The notes: generated by a model from the sequence alone, not told the origin. DNA of 62,769 nt from Pseudomonas yamanorum (GCF_013386765.1 NZ_JACARE010000034.1:364-63132); one strand, 5' to 3'; positions 43,616 through 53,152 are shown, counted from the first letter of the stretch. Made by a program: numbers and translations.

Positions 43616-44777
43616 CGAGACTCCCCTGTGGCAGGTCTTGGTTGCGGCGCAGGCCGAGGTGCACGCGCACCCCGTGCGGGCGGATCGCTTCAATGCTCAG
43701 CCGCGCGCCGATGCTGGCGGCACGTTCGCGAATAATTGCCAGGCCGAAATGGTTGTCTTCGCCGCAGGCAGGGCTCAGGCCAATGCCGTCATCCTCCACC
43801 GACACCGAGGCATCGCCGTCCTGGGTCTGGCGCAGTTCAATGCGTACGTGCCGCGCATGGGAATGCCGCACCGCATTGGCCAGGGCTTCGCGAATGATCT
43901 GCAGGATCTGCAATTCGGTTTCCGGGTTCAACGCATCGTCGGCCAGGCGGTTGTCCAGTTCGAACACGATGATGCAACGCCGCGAGAACTCCGCAACGGA
44001 GTCGGCCAGGGCCTGGCGCAGCGAGCGCCCGTCCATGGTCAGGCGTGCGCTGGTGATCAGCTCACGCACCTGGCGCTGCAGTTGGCTCAAGCCCGCGCAC
44101 AGGTCCTGCAGACTGGCGCGGGCTTGCGCCGGCTCGCCCAGTTGCGACTGCAACCCATGCGCCTGGAACGACAGGTAACCCAGCTGCTGCGCCACCGAAT
44201 CGTGCAGCTCACGGGCCAGGGCACCGTGCCGGGACGTCGCCTGTTTGCGCTGTTGCTCAAGGGTGTGGCTGCGCAGGCGCACGGTGACACCGACCGCCTG
44301 CGCGGCCTCCTCCATGAGTTGCCGCCAGCTGGCACCGGCCCGCCGGGGCGTGTCGAGCAGCAACGCCCCCTTCTGGCCCTCGGACAAGGCGCACACCAGC
44401 CGGTGCACGCCCCGTTCCCGGCACGGGCCGCACGCCTGGGGCGTATCGGCCACGGTCGCGTTACGCCAGGGGCAGCCCGCCACGTCCTGGCAGCCCTCGA
44501 TCAACCCGCGCCGGGCCGGCCCCAGGTCTTCGCCGCCGAGGATCAGGTTGAGCTTGCCGGCGGGCAACAATGCGTCGAAACGGTCCAGGAAAACCGACAA
44601 GGCACCGTCAGCGTGCGCCTCGCCCAAGGGCAACCCGGCCAACAGCCTGCGCACGCTACGCGCTTGTTCGGGGCGCACAGGCCCCAACCAGAGCGGCCAG
44701 CCTTTTGGTCGTGTCAGCACTCTCGATACCCCCCCGTCCCGGTTGCTCAACATCCGCTTAAGACCAGCAACTTCCAT
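43584..44777 (-). CDS. Soluble NarX-type histidine kinase with a Cys cluster
   Basis: A histidine kinase of 397 residues without membrane segments. A Cys-rich region (Cys96, 102, 116, 119, 129; motif ACGPCRERG) precedes the HisKA_3 dimerisation domain (phospho-acceptor His192 in ELHDSVAQQ) and the ATPase domain (NAVRHSHA, DDGIGL, FGLAIIRERA). The Cys set could hold a metal or iron-sulfur cluster, as in some cytosolic redox sensors, but this is inference. The start is uncertain: 44777 is used, 44753 or 44852 are alternatives, none with a strong ribosome site. It is divergent from the dmm operon. Confidence 0.8.
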   Translation of the reverse strand: MEVAGLKRMLSNRDGGVSRVLTRPKGWPLWLGPVRPEQARSVRRLLAGLPLGEAHADGALSVFLDRFDALLPAGKLNLILGGEDLGPARRGLIEGCQDVAGCPWRNATVADTPQACGPCRERGVHRLVCALSEGQKGALLLDTPRRAGASWRQLMEEAAQAVGVTVRLRSHTLEQQRKQATSRHGALARELHDSVAQQLGYLSFQAHGLQSQLGEPAQARASLQDLCAGLSQLQRQVRELITSARLTMDGRSLRQALADSVAEFSRRCIIVFELDNRLADDALNPETELQILQIIREALANAVRHSHARHVRIELRQTQDGDASVSVEDDGIGLSPACGEDNHFGLAIIRERAASIGARLSIEAIRPHGVRVHLGLRRNQDLPQGSLDGLHDLITDR

Positions 44778-44843
44778 GCCCCGAATGGCCGTCGCGCAAG
44801 GCTTATCTCCAAAGGCATAGCCCTTTTTCCAGATTGAGAAGAT

Positions 44844-44878
44844 TTTCCCCATAGGAAAGTATCTCTCCCAACAGGAAA
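44844..44878. promoter_or_regulatory. Paired candidate XRE-cupin operators upstream of the N-demethylase operon
   Basis: Two 15-base sites, TTTCCCCATAGGAAA (44844-44858) and TCTCCCAACAGGAAA (44864-44878), have centres exactly 20 bases apart. They match the sites at 61852-61866 (TTTCCCTACAGGAAT) and 61948-61962 (TTTCCCCGCAGGAAT). All share TTCC-N5-GGAA or TCCC-N3-AGGAA. They lie 25-59 bases before the first gene of the operon. Confidence 0.65.
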
Positions 44879-44902
44879 CAAAACGCACCTTGGAGAGCCC
44901 GC

Positions 44903-45349
44903 ATGACCCACACCCACAACCGCCCCATCGTGGTGATGCAATCGGCGACCGTTGGCCTGGAGGTTGTCGCCGGACTGGACCGGCCATTGCTGCTGAACGG
45001 TGAACAACCCGACTTCGCCTGGCGCTTGCAGCAGGCACTGGCCAGCGCCACCGTGGGTTGTCGGCTCTACCTGCTGGGCGATGAAGCCTTTGTGTGGCGC
45101 CTTCACGGCCAGGCCCGCGCCGCCGGCCTGGAAGACGACGAAATCCGCCTGACCTGCTCGCTGCCCGGCCAACGCCTGGTGTATTGCGCGCACTGTGGCC
45201 TGATCCAGGCGACCGGGCCGGAGCCGCTGTTGAACTGCATCGGCTGCCATGTGGGGCTGGAGGTGCGCACGCATTTTTCCAGGCGCCTGGGGGCTTATTT
45301 CGGCGTGTGCAATAACCCCGACAAGCCCTATGCGGGGTTCCAGCCATGA
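44903..45349 (+). CDS. DmmA-family small subunit of dimethylamine monooxygenase / oxidative N-demethylase
   Basis: A 148-residue protein of the family annotated as dimethylamine monooxygenase subunit DmmA. The N-terminal part is not obviously related to a known enzyme fold. The C-terminal part has two Cys pairs, Cys95/Cys98 (CAHC) and Cys112/Cys115 (CIGC), forming a zinc-ribbon or rubredoxin-like knuckle. It is the first gene of a nine-gene run and overlaps the reductase gene by 4 bases. It probably bridges reductase and heme subunit; its exact role is not established. TTGGAGAGCCCGC gives the ribosome site. Confidence 0.82.
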   Translation: MTHTHNRPIVVMQSATVGLEVVAGLDRPLLLNGEQPDFAWRLQQALASATVGCRLYLLGDEAFVWRLHGQARAAGLEDDEIRLTCSLPGQRLVYCAHCGLIQATGPEPLLNCIGCHVGLEVRTHFSRRLGAYFGVCNNPDKPYAGFQP

Positions 45350-46275
45350 GCGCGGCCCTCAATGTGCAGGTGAGCGCGGCAAGAATGCTCACACCGGTGG
45401 TGCGCGAATTCACCCTGGTGGCCTGCGACGGCACCCTGCCCGGCTTCTCGCCCGGCAGCCATGTGCAGGTGCATCTGCCGCTGGCCGAAGGCAAGGTACG
45501 CAATGCCTACTCACTGACCAGCGACCCGGCGCACCACCAGCACTACCGCATCGCCGTGCGCCTGCAAGACGTGTCCCGTGGCGGTTCGCAGTACCTGCAT
45601 CGGCAGGTGCAGGTCGGCGATACCTTGCAGATCTCGCCACCGGCCAATCTGTTCGCCCCCCACGCCACGGCCCGCCGGCATATCCTGATCGCCGCCGGCA
45701 TCGGCATCACGCCGTTCATGGCCTACATCGCGGCCCTCGAACAACAGCAGGCCGAGTTCGAACTGCATTACCTGTTCAGGCCGGGCCTGAGCGACGCCTA
45801 CCTCGACGAGTTGCAACAGCGCCTCGGTGCACGCCTGCACACCTACGAAGGCCGCCCGGACCTGAGCCGCATCCTCGGCAACCGGCCGCTGGGCAGCCAC
45901 GTCTACACCTGCGGCCCGCAGTCCCTGCTCGACGCGGTCGAGCACCAGGCCACGCGCCTCGGCTGGCCGCCCAAACGCGTGCACTCGGAAGCGTTCAAGG
46001 GCGCACAACCGGGCCAGCCGTTCGACCTGCACCTGCTGCGCAGTGATCGGCGCCTGCGGGTCGAAGCCGAGCAGAGCCTGCTCGAAGCCCTGGAAACCGC
46101 CGGGTTGCAGGTACCCAACCTGTGCCGTGGCGGCGTGTGCGGCCAGTGCATGACACGTCACATGGGCGGCGCCATCGAACACCGCGACAGCTTCCTCACA
46201 CCGGCCGAGCAGGCCGACTTTCTGATGCCCTGCGTCTCTCGCGGCAACGGCCCATGCGTTTCGCTGGACCTCTAG
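45346..46275 (+). CDS. Ferredoxin reductase-type subunit of the oxidative N-demethylase (PDR/VanB family)
   Basis: A 309-residue FMN/2Fe-2S reductase of the phthalate dioxygenase reductase family. The flavin motif RNAYSLTS lies near residue 49, the NAD(P) motif AAGIGITPF in the middle, and a C-terminal 2Fe-2S domain has CRGGVCGQC with a fourth Cys in LMPCVSRG. It transfers electrons from NAD(P)H to the heme catalytic subunit. It is translationally coupled to the preceding small subunit (ATGA overlap) and lies 12 bases before the heme subunit gene. Confidence 0.86.
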   Translation: MSAALNVQVSAARMLTPVVREFTLVACDGTLPGFSPGSHVQVHLPLAEGKVRNAYSLTSDPAHHQHYRIAVRLQDVSRGGSQYLHRQVQVGDTLQISPPANLFAPHATARRHILIAAGIGITPFMAYIAALEQQQAEFELHYLFRPGLSDAYLDELQQRLGARLHTYEGRPDLSRILGNRPLGSHVYTCGPQSLLDAVEHQATRLGWPPKRVHSEAFKGAQPGQPFDLHLLRSDRRLRVEAEQSLLEALETAGLQVPNLCRGGVCGQCMTRHMGGAIEHRDSFLTPAEQADFLMPCVSRGNGPCVSLDL

Positions 46276-46287
46276 GAGTTGTTGACC

Positions 46288-47304
46288 ATGCCTCTACCAT
46301 CGAGCCCCGTGCTGAGTTATCGGGACGACTTCAGCTTTCACAACAGCCCGACGGCGATCCGCCGCTTCCCCTTCCCGTTTACCGAAGACAGTTACCTGTA
46401 CTCGGTGAATATCGAGCCGGCGACCTCACGCGACCCGGGCTCGATCTATGAACATGGCTTCGACATCGACGAGCACTACCGCTCGGAAATGGCCGAACGC
46501 GCGCTGGTGCTGGACAAGGACCCGCGTCGCTACCTGGTGATGCCGCACATGCAAGTGGCCGCCTGGGATGCGTTGCAGATGCTGATGGAACACCTCGCCG
46601 CCGATTACCCGCAGTGGTTCAGCCTGGCCCGTGATGGCGACCGCTGGCATTGGCGGAACCGCCTGCTGGAGATCAACCAGCACTTTGTATTCGGCGACGC
46701 CACCAGCCTGCCCTGTGAACCGCTGGAATTTATCGGGCGCCAGGTGCAGGGGGATTTCGCCTTGCTCGACCAGCGCGACGGCGACCTCTACATGGACGCC
46801 GGCCTGATCACCGGCCCGGCCGACTGGTCCTTGGCATTCGACGCCGGCATGAGTTTCAAGCAGTGGCATGCACCGGTGCCCATGGCCCATCAAATGGGCG
46901 TGTTCGAGCGTGCGCTGAAGTACCTGCTCAACCTGCAGGCCGGCCAGCCTGTGCGGCGCCTGAACTGGACCCTGACCATCAACCCGCGCCTGGATTCATC
47001 CCCCGAGACCTTTCACGAATGGGGCGCGGACCGCGGCCAGATCACCGCGCAGAACGTCGGGCAACAGGTGCACCTGCGGGTCGAGTTGCAAGTGATGGCG
47101 CGCCTGCCCCGCAGCAATGCGGTGATGTTCAGCATCCGCACCTACCTGATCAGCATGGATGAGCTGGTGACCCAGCCCGGCTGGGGCTGTCGCCTGCACC
47201 GCGTGCTGCGCGACCTGCCCGACCCCATAGCCGACTACAAGGGCATGAACCGCTACCGGCACACGCTGGTGGAGTGGCTGAGCCAGTTCGACCCGCAGGC
47301 CTGA
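46288..47304 (+). CDS. Heme-dependent oxidative N-demethylase catalytic subunit (DUF3445)
   Basis: A 338-residue DUF3445 protein, the family shown to be a PAS-fold heme oxygenase that removes methyl groups from secondary amines (the alpha subunit of HODM; DMA monooxygenase in methylotrophs). It should convert dimethylamine to methylamine and formaldehyde. Family blocks are YLYSVNIEPATSRDP near the start, ALVLDKDPRRYLV, and IRTYLISMDEL near the end. The start at 46288 has TAGGAG 9 bases upstream. A nearby T-protein homologue fits the fourth subunit reported for HODM. Confidence 0.85.
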   Translation: MPLPSSPVLSYRDDFSFHNSPTAIRRFPFPFTEDSYLYSVNIEPATSRDPGSIYEHGFDIDEHYRSEMAERALVLDKDPRRYLVMPHMQVAAWDALQMLMEHLAADYPQWFSLARDGDRWHWRNRLLEINQHFVFGDATSLPCEPLEFIGRQVQGDFALLDQRDGDLYMDAGLITGPADWSLAFDAGMSFKQWHAPVPMAHQMGVFERALKYLLNLQAGQPVRRLNWTLTINPRLDSSPETFHEWGADRGQITAQNVGQQVHLRVELQVMARLPRSNAVMFSIRTYLISMDELVTQPGWGCRLHRVLRDLPDPIADYKGMNRYRHTLVEWLSQFDPQA

Positions 47305-47348
47305 CCTTCGCTTTTTCCCGGCTCTCTTTTTTCCCAAAGGACCCTCAC

Positions 47349-48479
47349 ATGACCCACTCATGGCGTATTTCTGCATTGGCCGAGCGGCACCGCGCGCTCG
47401 GATCGAACCTCGAAGACTGGAACGGCATGGGCACCGCCTGGACCTACAGCAGCGAGTTGGCCGACCACCACCAGGCTATCCGCACCCGTGCCGGGCTGAT
47501 GGACGTGTCGGGGCTGAAAAAAGTCCACTACGTCGGGCCCCACGCCGAAAGCCTGTTGCAGTGGGCGACCACCCGCGATATCGCCAAGCTCTACCCCGGC
47601 AAATCGGTGTACGCCTCGATGCTCGACGAAGACGGCAAATTCGTCGACGACTGCATCGTCTACCGCACCGGGCCCAACGCCTTCATGGTGGTGCATGGCG
47701 CCGGCACCGGGCATGAAATGCTGGTGCGCTCCGCCCAGGGCCGGCAAGTGGCGGTGCTGTTCGATGACGACCTGCACGACCTGTCGCTGCAAGGCCCGCT
47801 GGCGGTGGATTTCCTCGCCGAGCACGTGCCCGGCATTCGCCAGTTGCCGTATTTCCATCACGTGCAGACCCGCTTGTTCGAGCGCCCGGTGATGGTCTCC
47901 CGCACCGGCTACACCGGCGAGCGCGGCTACGAGATTTTCTGCAAGGCCGCCGACGCGCCTTTCCTGTGGGACAGCATCCTCGAACAAGGCGCGAGCCTGG
48001 GGATTATCCCGTGTGCCTTCACCGCTCTGGACTGGCTGCGGGTGGAAAGCTCGCTGATGTTTTTTCCCTACGACAATTCGCAGATGTACCCCTTCGCCGA
48101 CCAGAAGGCCGGCGACACCCTCTGGGAAATGGGCCTGGATTTCACCGTCTCCCCTGGCAAACAAGCATTTCGCGGCGCCGAAGAACACCTGCGCCTGCGC
48201 GGCCAGGAGCGTTTCAAGATCACCGGCGTGCTGCTCGACGGCGTACGCCCTGCCGAGGCCGGCGACACCCTGTGGCAAGGCGGCCAGCAGGTCGGCGTGA
48301 TCACCTGCGGCATGTATTCGCGCCTGAGCAAACGCTCGATGGCCATCGCACGCATGAGCGTTGCCTGTTCCGAACCCGGCATTGCCTTGCAGGTGCGCGG
48401 CAGCCTTGAGGCCAGCGCCACCACTCACGCCCTGCCCTTTGACGACCCGGAAAAAACCAAGCGCACGGCCAAGGGCTGA
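47349..48479 (+). CDS. GcvT-like tetrahydrofolate-binding subunit of the N-demethylase
   Basis: A 376-residue aminomethyltransferase-family (GcvT) protein, with the typical blocks GLMDVSGLKKV, SRTGYTGERGYEIF and SPGKQAFRG. It probably binds tetrahydrofolate and captures the formaldehyde released by the heme subunit as 5,10-methylene-THF, as proposed for the delta subunit of HODM. It is too far from a glycine cleavage operon to be a GcvT proper. AAAGGACCCTCAC provides the ribosome site for the ATG at 47349. The longer in-frame start inside the previous gene lacks support. Confidence 0.85.
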   Translation: MTHSWRISALAERHRALGSNLEDWNGMGTAWTYSSELADHHQAIRTRAGLMDVSGLKKVHYVGPHAESLLQWATTRDIAKLYPGKSVYASMLDEDGKFVDDCIVYRTGPNAFMVVHGAGTGHEMLVRSAQGRQVAVLFDDDLHDLSLQGPLAVDFLAEHVPGIRQLPYFHHVQTRLFERPVMVSRTGYTGERGYEIFCKAADAPFLWDSILEQGASLGIIPCAFTALDWLRVESSLMFFPYDNSQMYPFADQKAGDTLWEMGLDFTVSPGKQAFRGAEEHLRLRGQERFKITGVLLDGVRPAEAGDTLWQGGQQVGVITCGMYSRLSKRSMAIARMSVACSEPGIALQVRGSLEASATTHALPFDDPEKTKRTAKG

Positions 48480-48509
48480 GCCTTCCCACACTTGATTCAG
48501 GAGCCTTCG

Positions 48510-49376
48510 ATGGACGCCTCCAGCGAACATTACATTCTCAAGATCACCTGCCCGGCGGCGTCCGGTATCGTCGCGGCGATCAGCGCTTGCCTGGCCCAGC
48601 AGCAGTGCTATATCAGCGAGCTGGCGCAATTCGACGACGAGTTCACCGGGCAGTTTTTCATGCGCGCGGTGTTCCGCTTCAACACCGGGATCAGCGGTGA
48701 TATCGGTGCCCTGCGCGAAGGCCTGGGCGACCTCGCCGGTGGCTTCGACATGCAGTGGCAGTTGTTCAGCTCGCGCCAACCGACCCGCGTGCTGCTGATG
48801 GTCAGCAAGTTCGACCACTGCCTCACCGACCTGCTCTATCGCCACCGCAAGGGCGAGATGGACATGCACATCACCGCCGTGGTCTCCAACCACCTGGACC
48901 TGCGGGCCATGGCCGAACGCGAAGGCATCCGCTTCATCTACCTGCCCATCACCAAGGACAGCAAGGCCAGTCAGGAAGCCGAGCTGATGCGCATCGTCGA
49001 GGACACCCAGACCGACCTGGTGGTGCTCGCCCGCTACATGCAGATTCTGTCGGACGGCCTGTGCCAACAGCTCTCGGGGCGGGCGATCAATATCCATCAC
49101 TCGTTCCTGCCCGGGTTCAAGGGCGCCAAGCCCTATCACCAGGCCTACGACCGTGGCGTGAAGCTGATCGGCGCCACCGCCCACTACGTCACCAGCGACC
49201 TCGATGAAGGGCCGATCATCGAGCAGGAAATCCAGCGCGTCGACCATACCCACCTGCCCGACTCGCTGGTCGCCATTGGCCGCGACACCGAGACCGTCGC
49301 CCTTTCCAAAGCCCTGAAATACCACCTGGAGCACCGGGTGTTCATCAACCAGGACAAGACAGTGATCTTTCGCTGA
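48510..49376 (+). CDS. purU: Formyltetrahydrofolate deformylase PurU
   Basis: A 288-residue PurU: an N-terminal ACT domain (about 1-85) and a C-terminal formyl-transferase fold with the motif INIHHSFLPGFKGAKPYHQAYDRG shortened to its core INIHHSFLP and GVKLIGATAHYV. It hydrolyses 10-formyl-THF to formate and THF. Next to THF-dependent demethylases and folD it recycles THF and disposes of one-carbon units. The start at 48510 follows CAGGAGCCTTCG. Confidence 0.93.
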   Translation: MDASSEHYILKITCPAASGIVAAISACLAQQQCYISELAQFDDEFTGQFFMRAVFRFNTGISGDIGALREGLGDLAGGFDMQWQLFSSRQPTRVLLMVSKFDHCLTDLLYRHRKGEMDMHITAVVSNHLDLRAMAEREGIRFIYLPITKDSKASQEAELMRIVEDTQTDLVVLARYMQILSDGLCQQLSGRAINIHHSFLPGFKGAKPYHQAYDRGVKLIGATAHYVTSDLDEGPIIEQEIQRVDHTHLPDSLVAIGRDTETVALSKALKYHLEHRVFINQDKTVIFR

Positions 49377-49397
49377 AACCCTTCAGGAGGCACGCTC

Positions 49398-50765
49398 ATG
49401 ACTCTACGTGTAGCAATCATCGGCGCCGGCCCGTGCGGCCTGGCACAACTTCGCGCGTTCCAGTCGGCCCGCGACCAGGGCACCGCCATTCCCGAACTGG
49501 TGTGCTTCGAGAAACAGCAGGACTGGGGCGGCATGTGGAACTACACCTGGCGCACCGGCCTGGACGAGAACGGCGAGCCGGTGCACGGCAGCATGTACCG
49601 TTACCTGTGGTCCAACGGACCCAAGGAGTGCCTGGAGTTCGCCGACTACACCTTTGAAGAGCACTTTGGCCGGCCCATCGGCTCCTACCCGCCCCGTGAG
49701 GTGCTGTGGGACTACATCAAGGGCCGGGTCGAAAAAGCCGGCGTGCGCGACTACATCCGCTTCAACAATGTGGTGCGCCAAGTCACCTTCGACGAGCAGA
49801 CCCAACGCTTCACCCTCTACGCCCACGACTACAGCAACGACACGCTGACCTGTGAGGAATTCGACTACGTGGTCAACGCCTGCGGCCACTTCTCCACGCC
49901 CAAGGTGCCGTACTTCGACGGCTTCGAACAGTTCGCCGGGCGCATCCTGCATGCCCATGATTTTCGCGAGGCACTGGAGTTCAAGGACAAGGACCTGCTG
50001 ATTGTCGGCAGCAGCTATTCGGCCGAGGACATCGGCTCGCAGTGCTACAAATACGGCGCCCGCAGCATCACCAGTTGCTACCGCACCGCGCCCATGGGCT
50101 ATGCCTGGCCAGACAACTGGGAAGAAAAGCCGCTGCTCACGCGCCTGGAAAACAACCGCGCGTACTTTGTCGATGGCAGCAGCAAACACATCGATGCGGT
50201 GATCCTGTGCACCGGCTACAAGCATCATTTCCCGTTCCTGCCGGATGAGCTGAGCCTCAAGACCGACAACCGCCTGTGGCCGATGAACCTGTACAAGGGC
50301 GTGTTCTGGGAACCCAACCCGCGCCTGATCTACCTGGGCATGCAGGACCAGTGGTACTCCTTCAACATGTTCGACGCCCAGGCCTGGTATGCCCGCGATG
50401 TGATCCTGGGGCGCATCACCCTGCCGAGCCAGGCCGAACGAGCCGCCGACAGCCAGCAGTGGCACGCACGGGAACAGACCCTGGAAACCAACCAGCAGAT
50501 GTTCGAGTACCAGGGCGCCTACATCCAGCACCTGGTGGACGCCACTGACTACCCGAATTTCGACATCGCCGCGGTGAACGAAACCTTTCTGCACTGGAAG
50601 CATGACAAGGCGGAAAACATCATGGGCTACCGCGACAAGTCCTATCGTTCGCTGATGACCGGCACCCAATCGCCACCGCACCACACACCGTGGTTGCAGG
50701 CGCTGGATGACTCGATGGCGGCGTACCTGGCTGAGCCCGCTACGCCCATCAAGTCGGTCGGCTGA
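49398..50765 (+). CDS. tmm: Flavin-containing trimethylamine monooxygenase
   Basis: A 455-residue FMO of the bacterial trimethylamine monooxygenase type, which oxidises trimethylamine to its N-oxide with NADPH. FAD motif GAGPCG at residues 9-14, FMO fingerprint FAGRILHAHDF near 178, NADPH motif GSSYSAEDIG, and the segment MGYAWPDNWEEKP typical of Tmm. The length matches known Tmm proteins. It overlaps the next gene (tdm) by one base (TGATG), a gene order known from TMA-degrading bacteria. It may also act on dimethylamine or other tertiary amines. Confidence 0.88.
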   Translation: MTLRVAIIGAGPCGLAQLRAFQSARDQGTAIPELVCFEKQQDWGGMWNYTWRTGLDENGEPVHGSMYRYLWSNGPKECLEFADYTFEEHFGRPIGSYPPREVLWDYIKGRVEKAGVRDYIRFNNVVRQVTFDEQTQRFTLYAHDYSNDTLTCEEFDYVVNACGHFSTPKVPYFDGFEQFAGRILHAHDFREALEFKDKDLLIVGSSYSAEDIGSQCYKYGARSITSCYRTAPMGYAWPDNWEEKPLLTRLENNRAYFVDGSSKHIDAVILCTGYKHHFPFLPDELSLKTDNRLWPMNLYKGVFWEPNPRLIYLGMQDQWYSFNMFDAQAWYARDVILGRITLPSQAERAADSQQWHAREQTLETNQQMFEYQGAYIQHLVDATDYPNFDIAAVNETFLHWKHDKAENIMGYRDKSYRSLMTGTQSPPHHTPWLQALDDSMAAYLAEPATPIKSVG

Positions 50766-53077
50766 TGATGAATGCACCTCGTGTTTCTCATCCCCGAGAG
50801 CCCGGGCTGTTCGCCCGCGCCCCCCACCTGGAACGTTACCGCGTGGCCGCCGGCGGAGTGACCCTGGTGGACTTGCAACCCGGCGACCGCCTGCAGGTGA
50901 TCGACATCGAAGGCCGGCAAACCTGCGCACTGCTGGCCCTCGATGCCGACGGGCGCAGTGCCTTGGCCAGTTGGGCACTGCACGGTACAACGGCTTGCCG
51001 CGTGACCCGGCGTATCGACCAGGCGCTCAACCGGCGCGGCATCGACCCGCAACGGTTGCCGCTGGCCGCCTCGCTGTGGGACGACGACAGCCCGCCCGGC
51101 CATAGCCGCCATTTCACCGCCCATGACCGGTTACTGGTGATCGTTGCCGCCCCGGCCGGGCCCACCGCCGTTGACCGGCAATACCGGCCGAGCGAACTGC
51201 GTCTGCTGGTAACCCGCGTCGACCCCTCTCCCCTCTGGATGCCCGCCCTGCCTGAACCGTTGGGCGAAGTGCTGGACGAATTCACCCTGCGCGCCGGCAC
51301 GGCCCACAGCTACACCGTCGCCAAGGGGCAGTACGTGCAGGTGCTGGATGTGGCCGGGCGCCAATGTTCGGACTTTGTCGCCCTCGACCGTCGCGCCCTG
51401 GATCGCGGGCTGGAGCTGGACCTCGACCAGACCGTCACCCGCACGCTGAACGGCAGCGCCTACCCAGCACCCGGGCTGTTCTCGAAGTTCTTCGACCGGA
51501 ACATGCAACCGATGCTGGAGGTGGTGCAAGACACCGTCGGCCGCCACGACTCCTTCGCCCTGGCCTGCGCCGCACGCTATTACGAAAGCCAGGGCTATTT
51601 CGGGCACGACAACTGCAGCGACAACCTCAGCCAGGTACTCGTGCCCCATGGTGTCCAGGCCCGCAAGGGTTGGCCGGCGATCAATTTTTTCTTCAATACC
51701 GGGATCGACGCGCACCAGCAGATGACCCTCGACGAGCCCTGGTCGCGTCCCGGCGACTACGTGCTGTTGCGGGCCGCCACCGACCTGCTGTGCGCCAGCA
51801 CTTCATGCCCGGATGACATCGACCCGGCCAATGGCTGGGACCCGAGCGACATCCACGTCCGCATCTACAGCGAGAAGGAGCGTTTTTCCATCGCCATGAG
51901 CACTCGAACCACGGCCGATGCCGACCCGATTCTGACCCGTGAGTCTGCGTTCCACTCACGCACAAGCCGCCTCACCGGCAGCTTCACCGACTACCGCAAC
52001 TGGTGGCTGCCGTTGCGCTACGACGGCTACGGCGCCATCGAGGAATACCTCGGTTGCCGCGAACGGGTAGCGGTGATGGACCTGACCGCCTTGCGCAAAT
52101 TCGAAATCATCGGCCCCGACGCCGAGAGCCTGTTGCAGTACTGCCTGACCCGCGACGTGCGGCGCCTGGCGGTGGGCCAGGTGGTCTATTGCGCCATGTG
52201 CCACCCCCACGGCGGCATGCTCGATGACGGCACCTTGCTGCGCCTGGGCCCGGACAATTTCCGCTGGGTCTGCGGTGAGGACTACGCCGGGGTGTGGCTG
52301 CGGGAACAGGCACAGAAACTGGGCATGAAGGTGTGGGTCAAGTCCGCCAGCGAGCAGATCCACAACCTGGCGGTGCAGGGGCCGATGAGCCGCGAGCTGC
52401 TTAAACAGATGGTCTGGACCCCGCCCACCCAACCGGGCCTGGAAGCCCTCGGCTGGTTCCGCTTCCTGGTGGGGCGGCTGGACGGTTTCGACGGCTGTCC
52501 GTTGATGATTTCCCGTACCGGCTACACCGGCGAACTGGGTTATGAAGTGTGGTGCCAGCCCGAAGACGCCGAACGGGTGTGGGACCGCATCTGGCAGCTC
52601 GGCCAACCCTTGGGGCTGGTCCCCCTGGGCCTGGAAGCGCTGGACATGCTGCGCATCGAAGCCGGGCTGATTTTTGCCGGCTACGAGTTCAGCGACCAGA
52701 CCGACCCGTTTGAGGCGGGTATCGGGTTCAGCGTGCCGCTGAAAAGCAAAACCGATGATTTCATCGGGCGCGACGCCCTGTTGCGGCGCAGTGCGCACCC
52801 CACCCACAAGCTCGTCGGCCTGCACTTGAGCGGCAACGAGACTGCCCACCATGGCGACCCGGTGTACCAGGGCCGGGCCCAGGTCGGGGTCATTACCAGC
52901 GCCTGCCGCTCCCCGCTGCTGGCCAGCAACATCGCGTTGTGCCGGGTGGACGTGGCGTGCGCCGAGCCCGGCACGGTACTCGAGATTGGCAAAGTCGATG
53001 GCCTGCAGAAGCGCATCAGCGCCACGGCCAGCGCAGCGATTTTCTATGACCCGGACAAAAGCCGGGTGCGCAGTTGA
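50765..53077 (+). CDS. tdm: Trimethylamine N-oxide demethylase (DUF1989-GcvT fusion)
   Basis: A 770-residue fusion with the architecture of the TMAO demethylase Tdm. An N-terminal DUF1989 metal domain (about 20-375; Cys201 in RQCSDF, Cys284 in NCSDN, Cys343 and Cys348 in CASTSCPDD) is followed by a GcvT-type THF domain (about 390-765; SRTGYTGELGYEVW). It cleaves TMAO to dimethylamine and formaldehyde, the latter passed to THF. It is coupled to tmm. The second Met (50768) is an equally good start. A possible alternative is a related demethylase, but tmm adjacency makes Tdm the best call. Confidence 0.88.
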   Translation: MMNAPRVSHPREPGLFARAPHLERYRVAAGGVTLVDLQPGDRLQVIDIEGRQTCALLALDADGRSALASWALHGTTACRVTRRIDQALNRRGIDPQRLPLAASLWDDDSPPGHSRHFTAHDRLLVIVAAPAGPTAVDRQYRPSELRLLVTRVDPSPLWMPALPEPLGEVLDEFTLRAGTAHSYTVAKGQYVQVLDVAGRQCSDFVALDRRALDRGLELDLDQTVTRTLNGSAYPAPGLFSKFFDRNMQPMLEVVQDTVGRHDSFALACAARYYESQGYFGHDNCSDNLSQVLVPHGVQARKGWPAINFFFNTGIDAHQQMTLDEPWSRPGDYVLLRAATDLLCASTSCPDDIDPANGWDPSDIHVRIYSEKERFSIAMSTRTTADADPILTRESAFHSRTSRLTGSFTDYRNWWLPLRYDGYGAIEEYLGCRERVAVMDLTALRKFEIIGPDAESLLQYCLTRDVRRLAVGQVVYCAMCHPHGGMLDDGTLLRLGPDNFRWVCGEDYAGVWLREQAQKLGMKVWVKSASEQIHNLAVQGPMSRELLKQMVWTPPTQPGLEALGWFRFLVGRLDGFDGCPLMISRTGYTGELGYEVWCQPEDAERVWDRIWQLGQPLGLVPLGLEALDMLRIEAGLIFAGYEFSDQTDPFEAGIGFSVPLKSKTDDFIGRDALLRRSAHPTHKLVGLHLSGNETAHHGDPVYQGRAQVGVITSACRSPLLASNIALCRVDVACAEPGTVLEIGKVDGLQKRISATASAAIFYDPDKSRVRS

Positions 53078-53152
53078 TCGTTCCGATACGCGTGTGCGCC
53101 ACCCCATTTTGACTGCCCCACTTAAACGCTATTCAGACATGGGAATACAGAG

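Noticed and set aside
47325..47348. Additional XRE-cupin operator (TTTTTTCCCAAAGGACC) before the GcvT-like gene
   Set aside because: It lacks the GGAA half of the dyad, and the AAAGGA part is the ribosome site of the next gene.
47349..48479. Glycine cleavage T protein (gcvT)
   Set aside because: No gcvH or gcvP is nearby; it lies inside the N-demethylase operon, where a GcvT-like subunit is expected.
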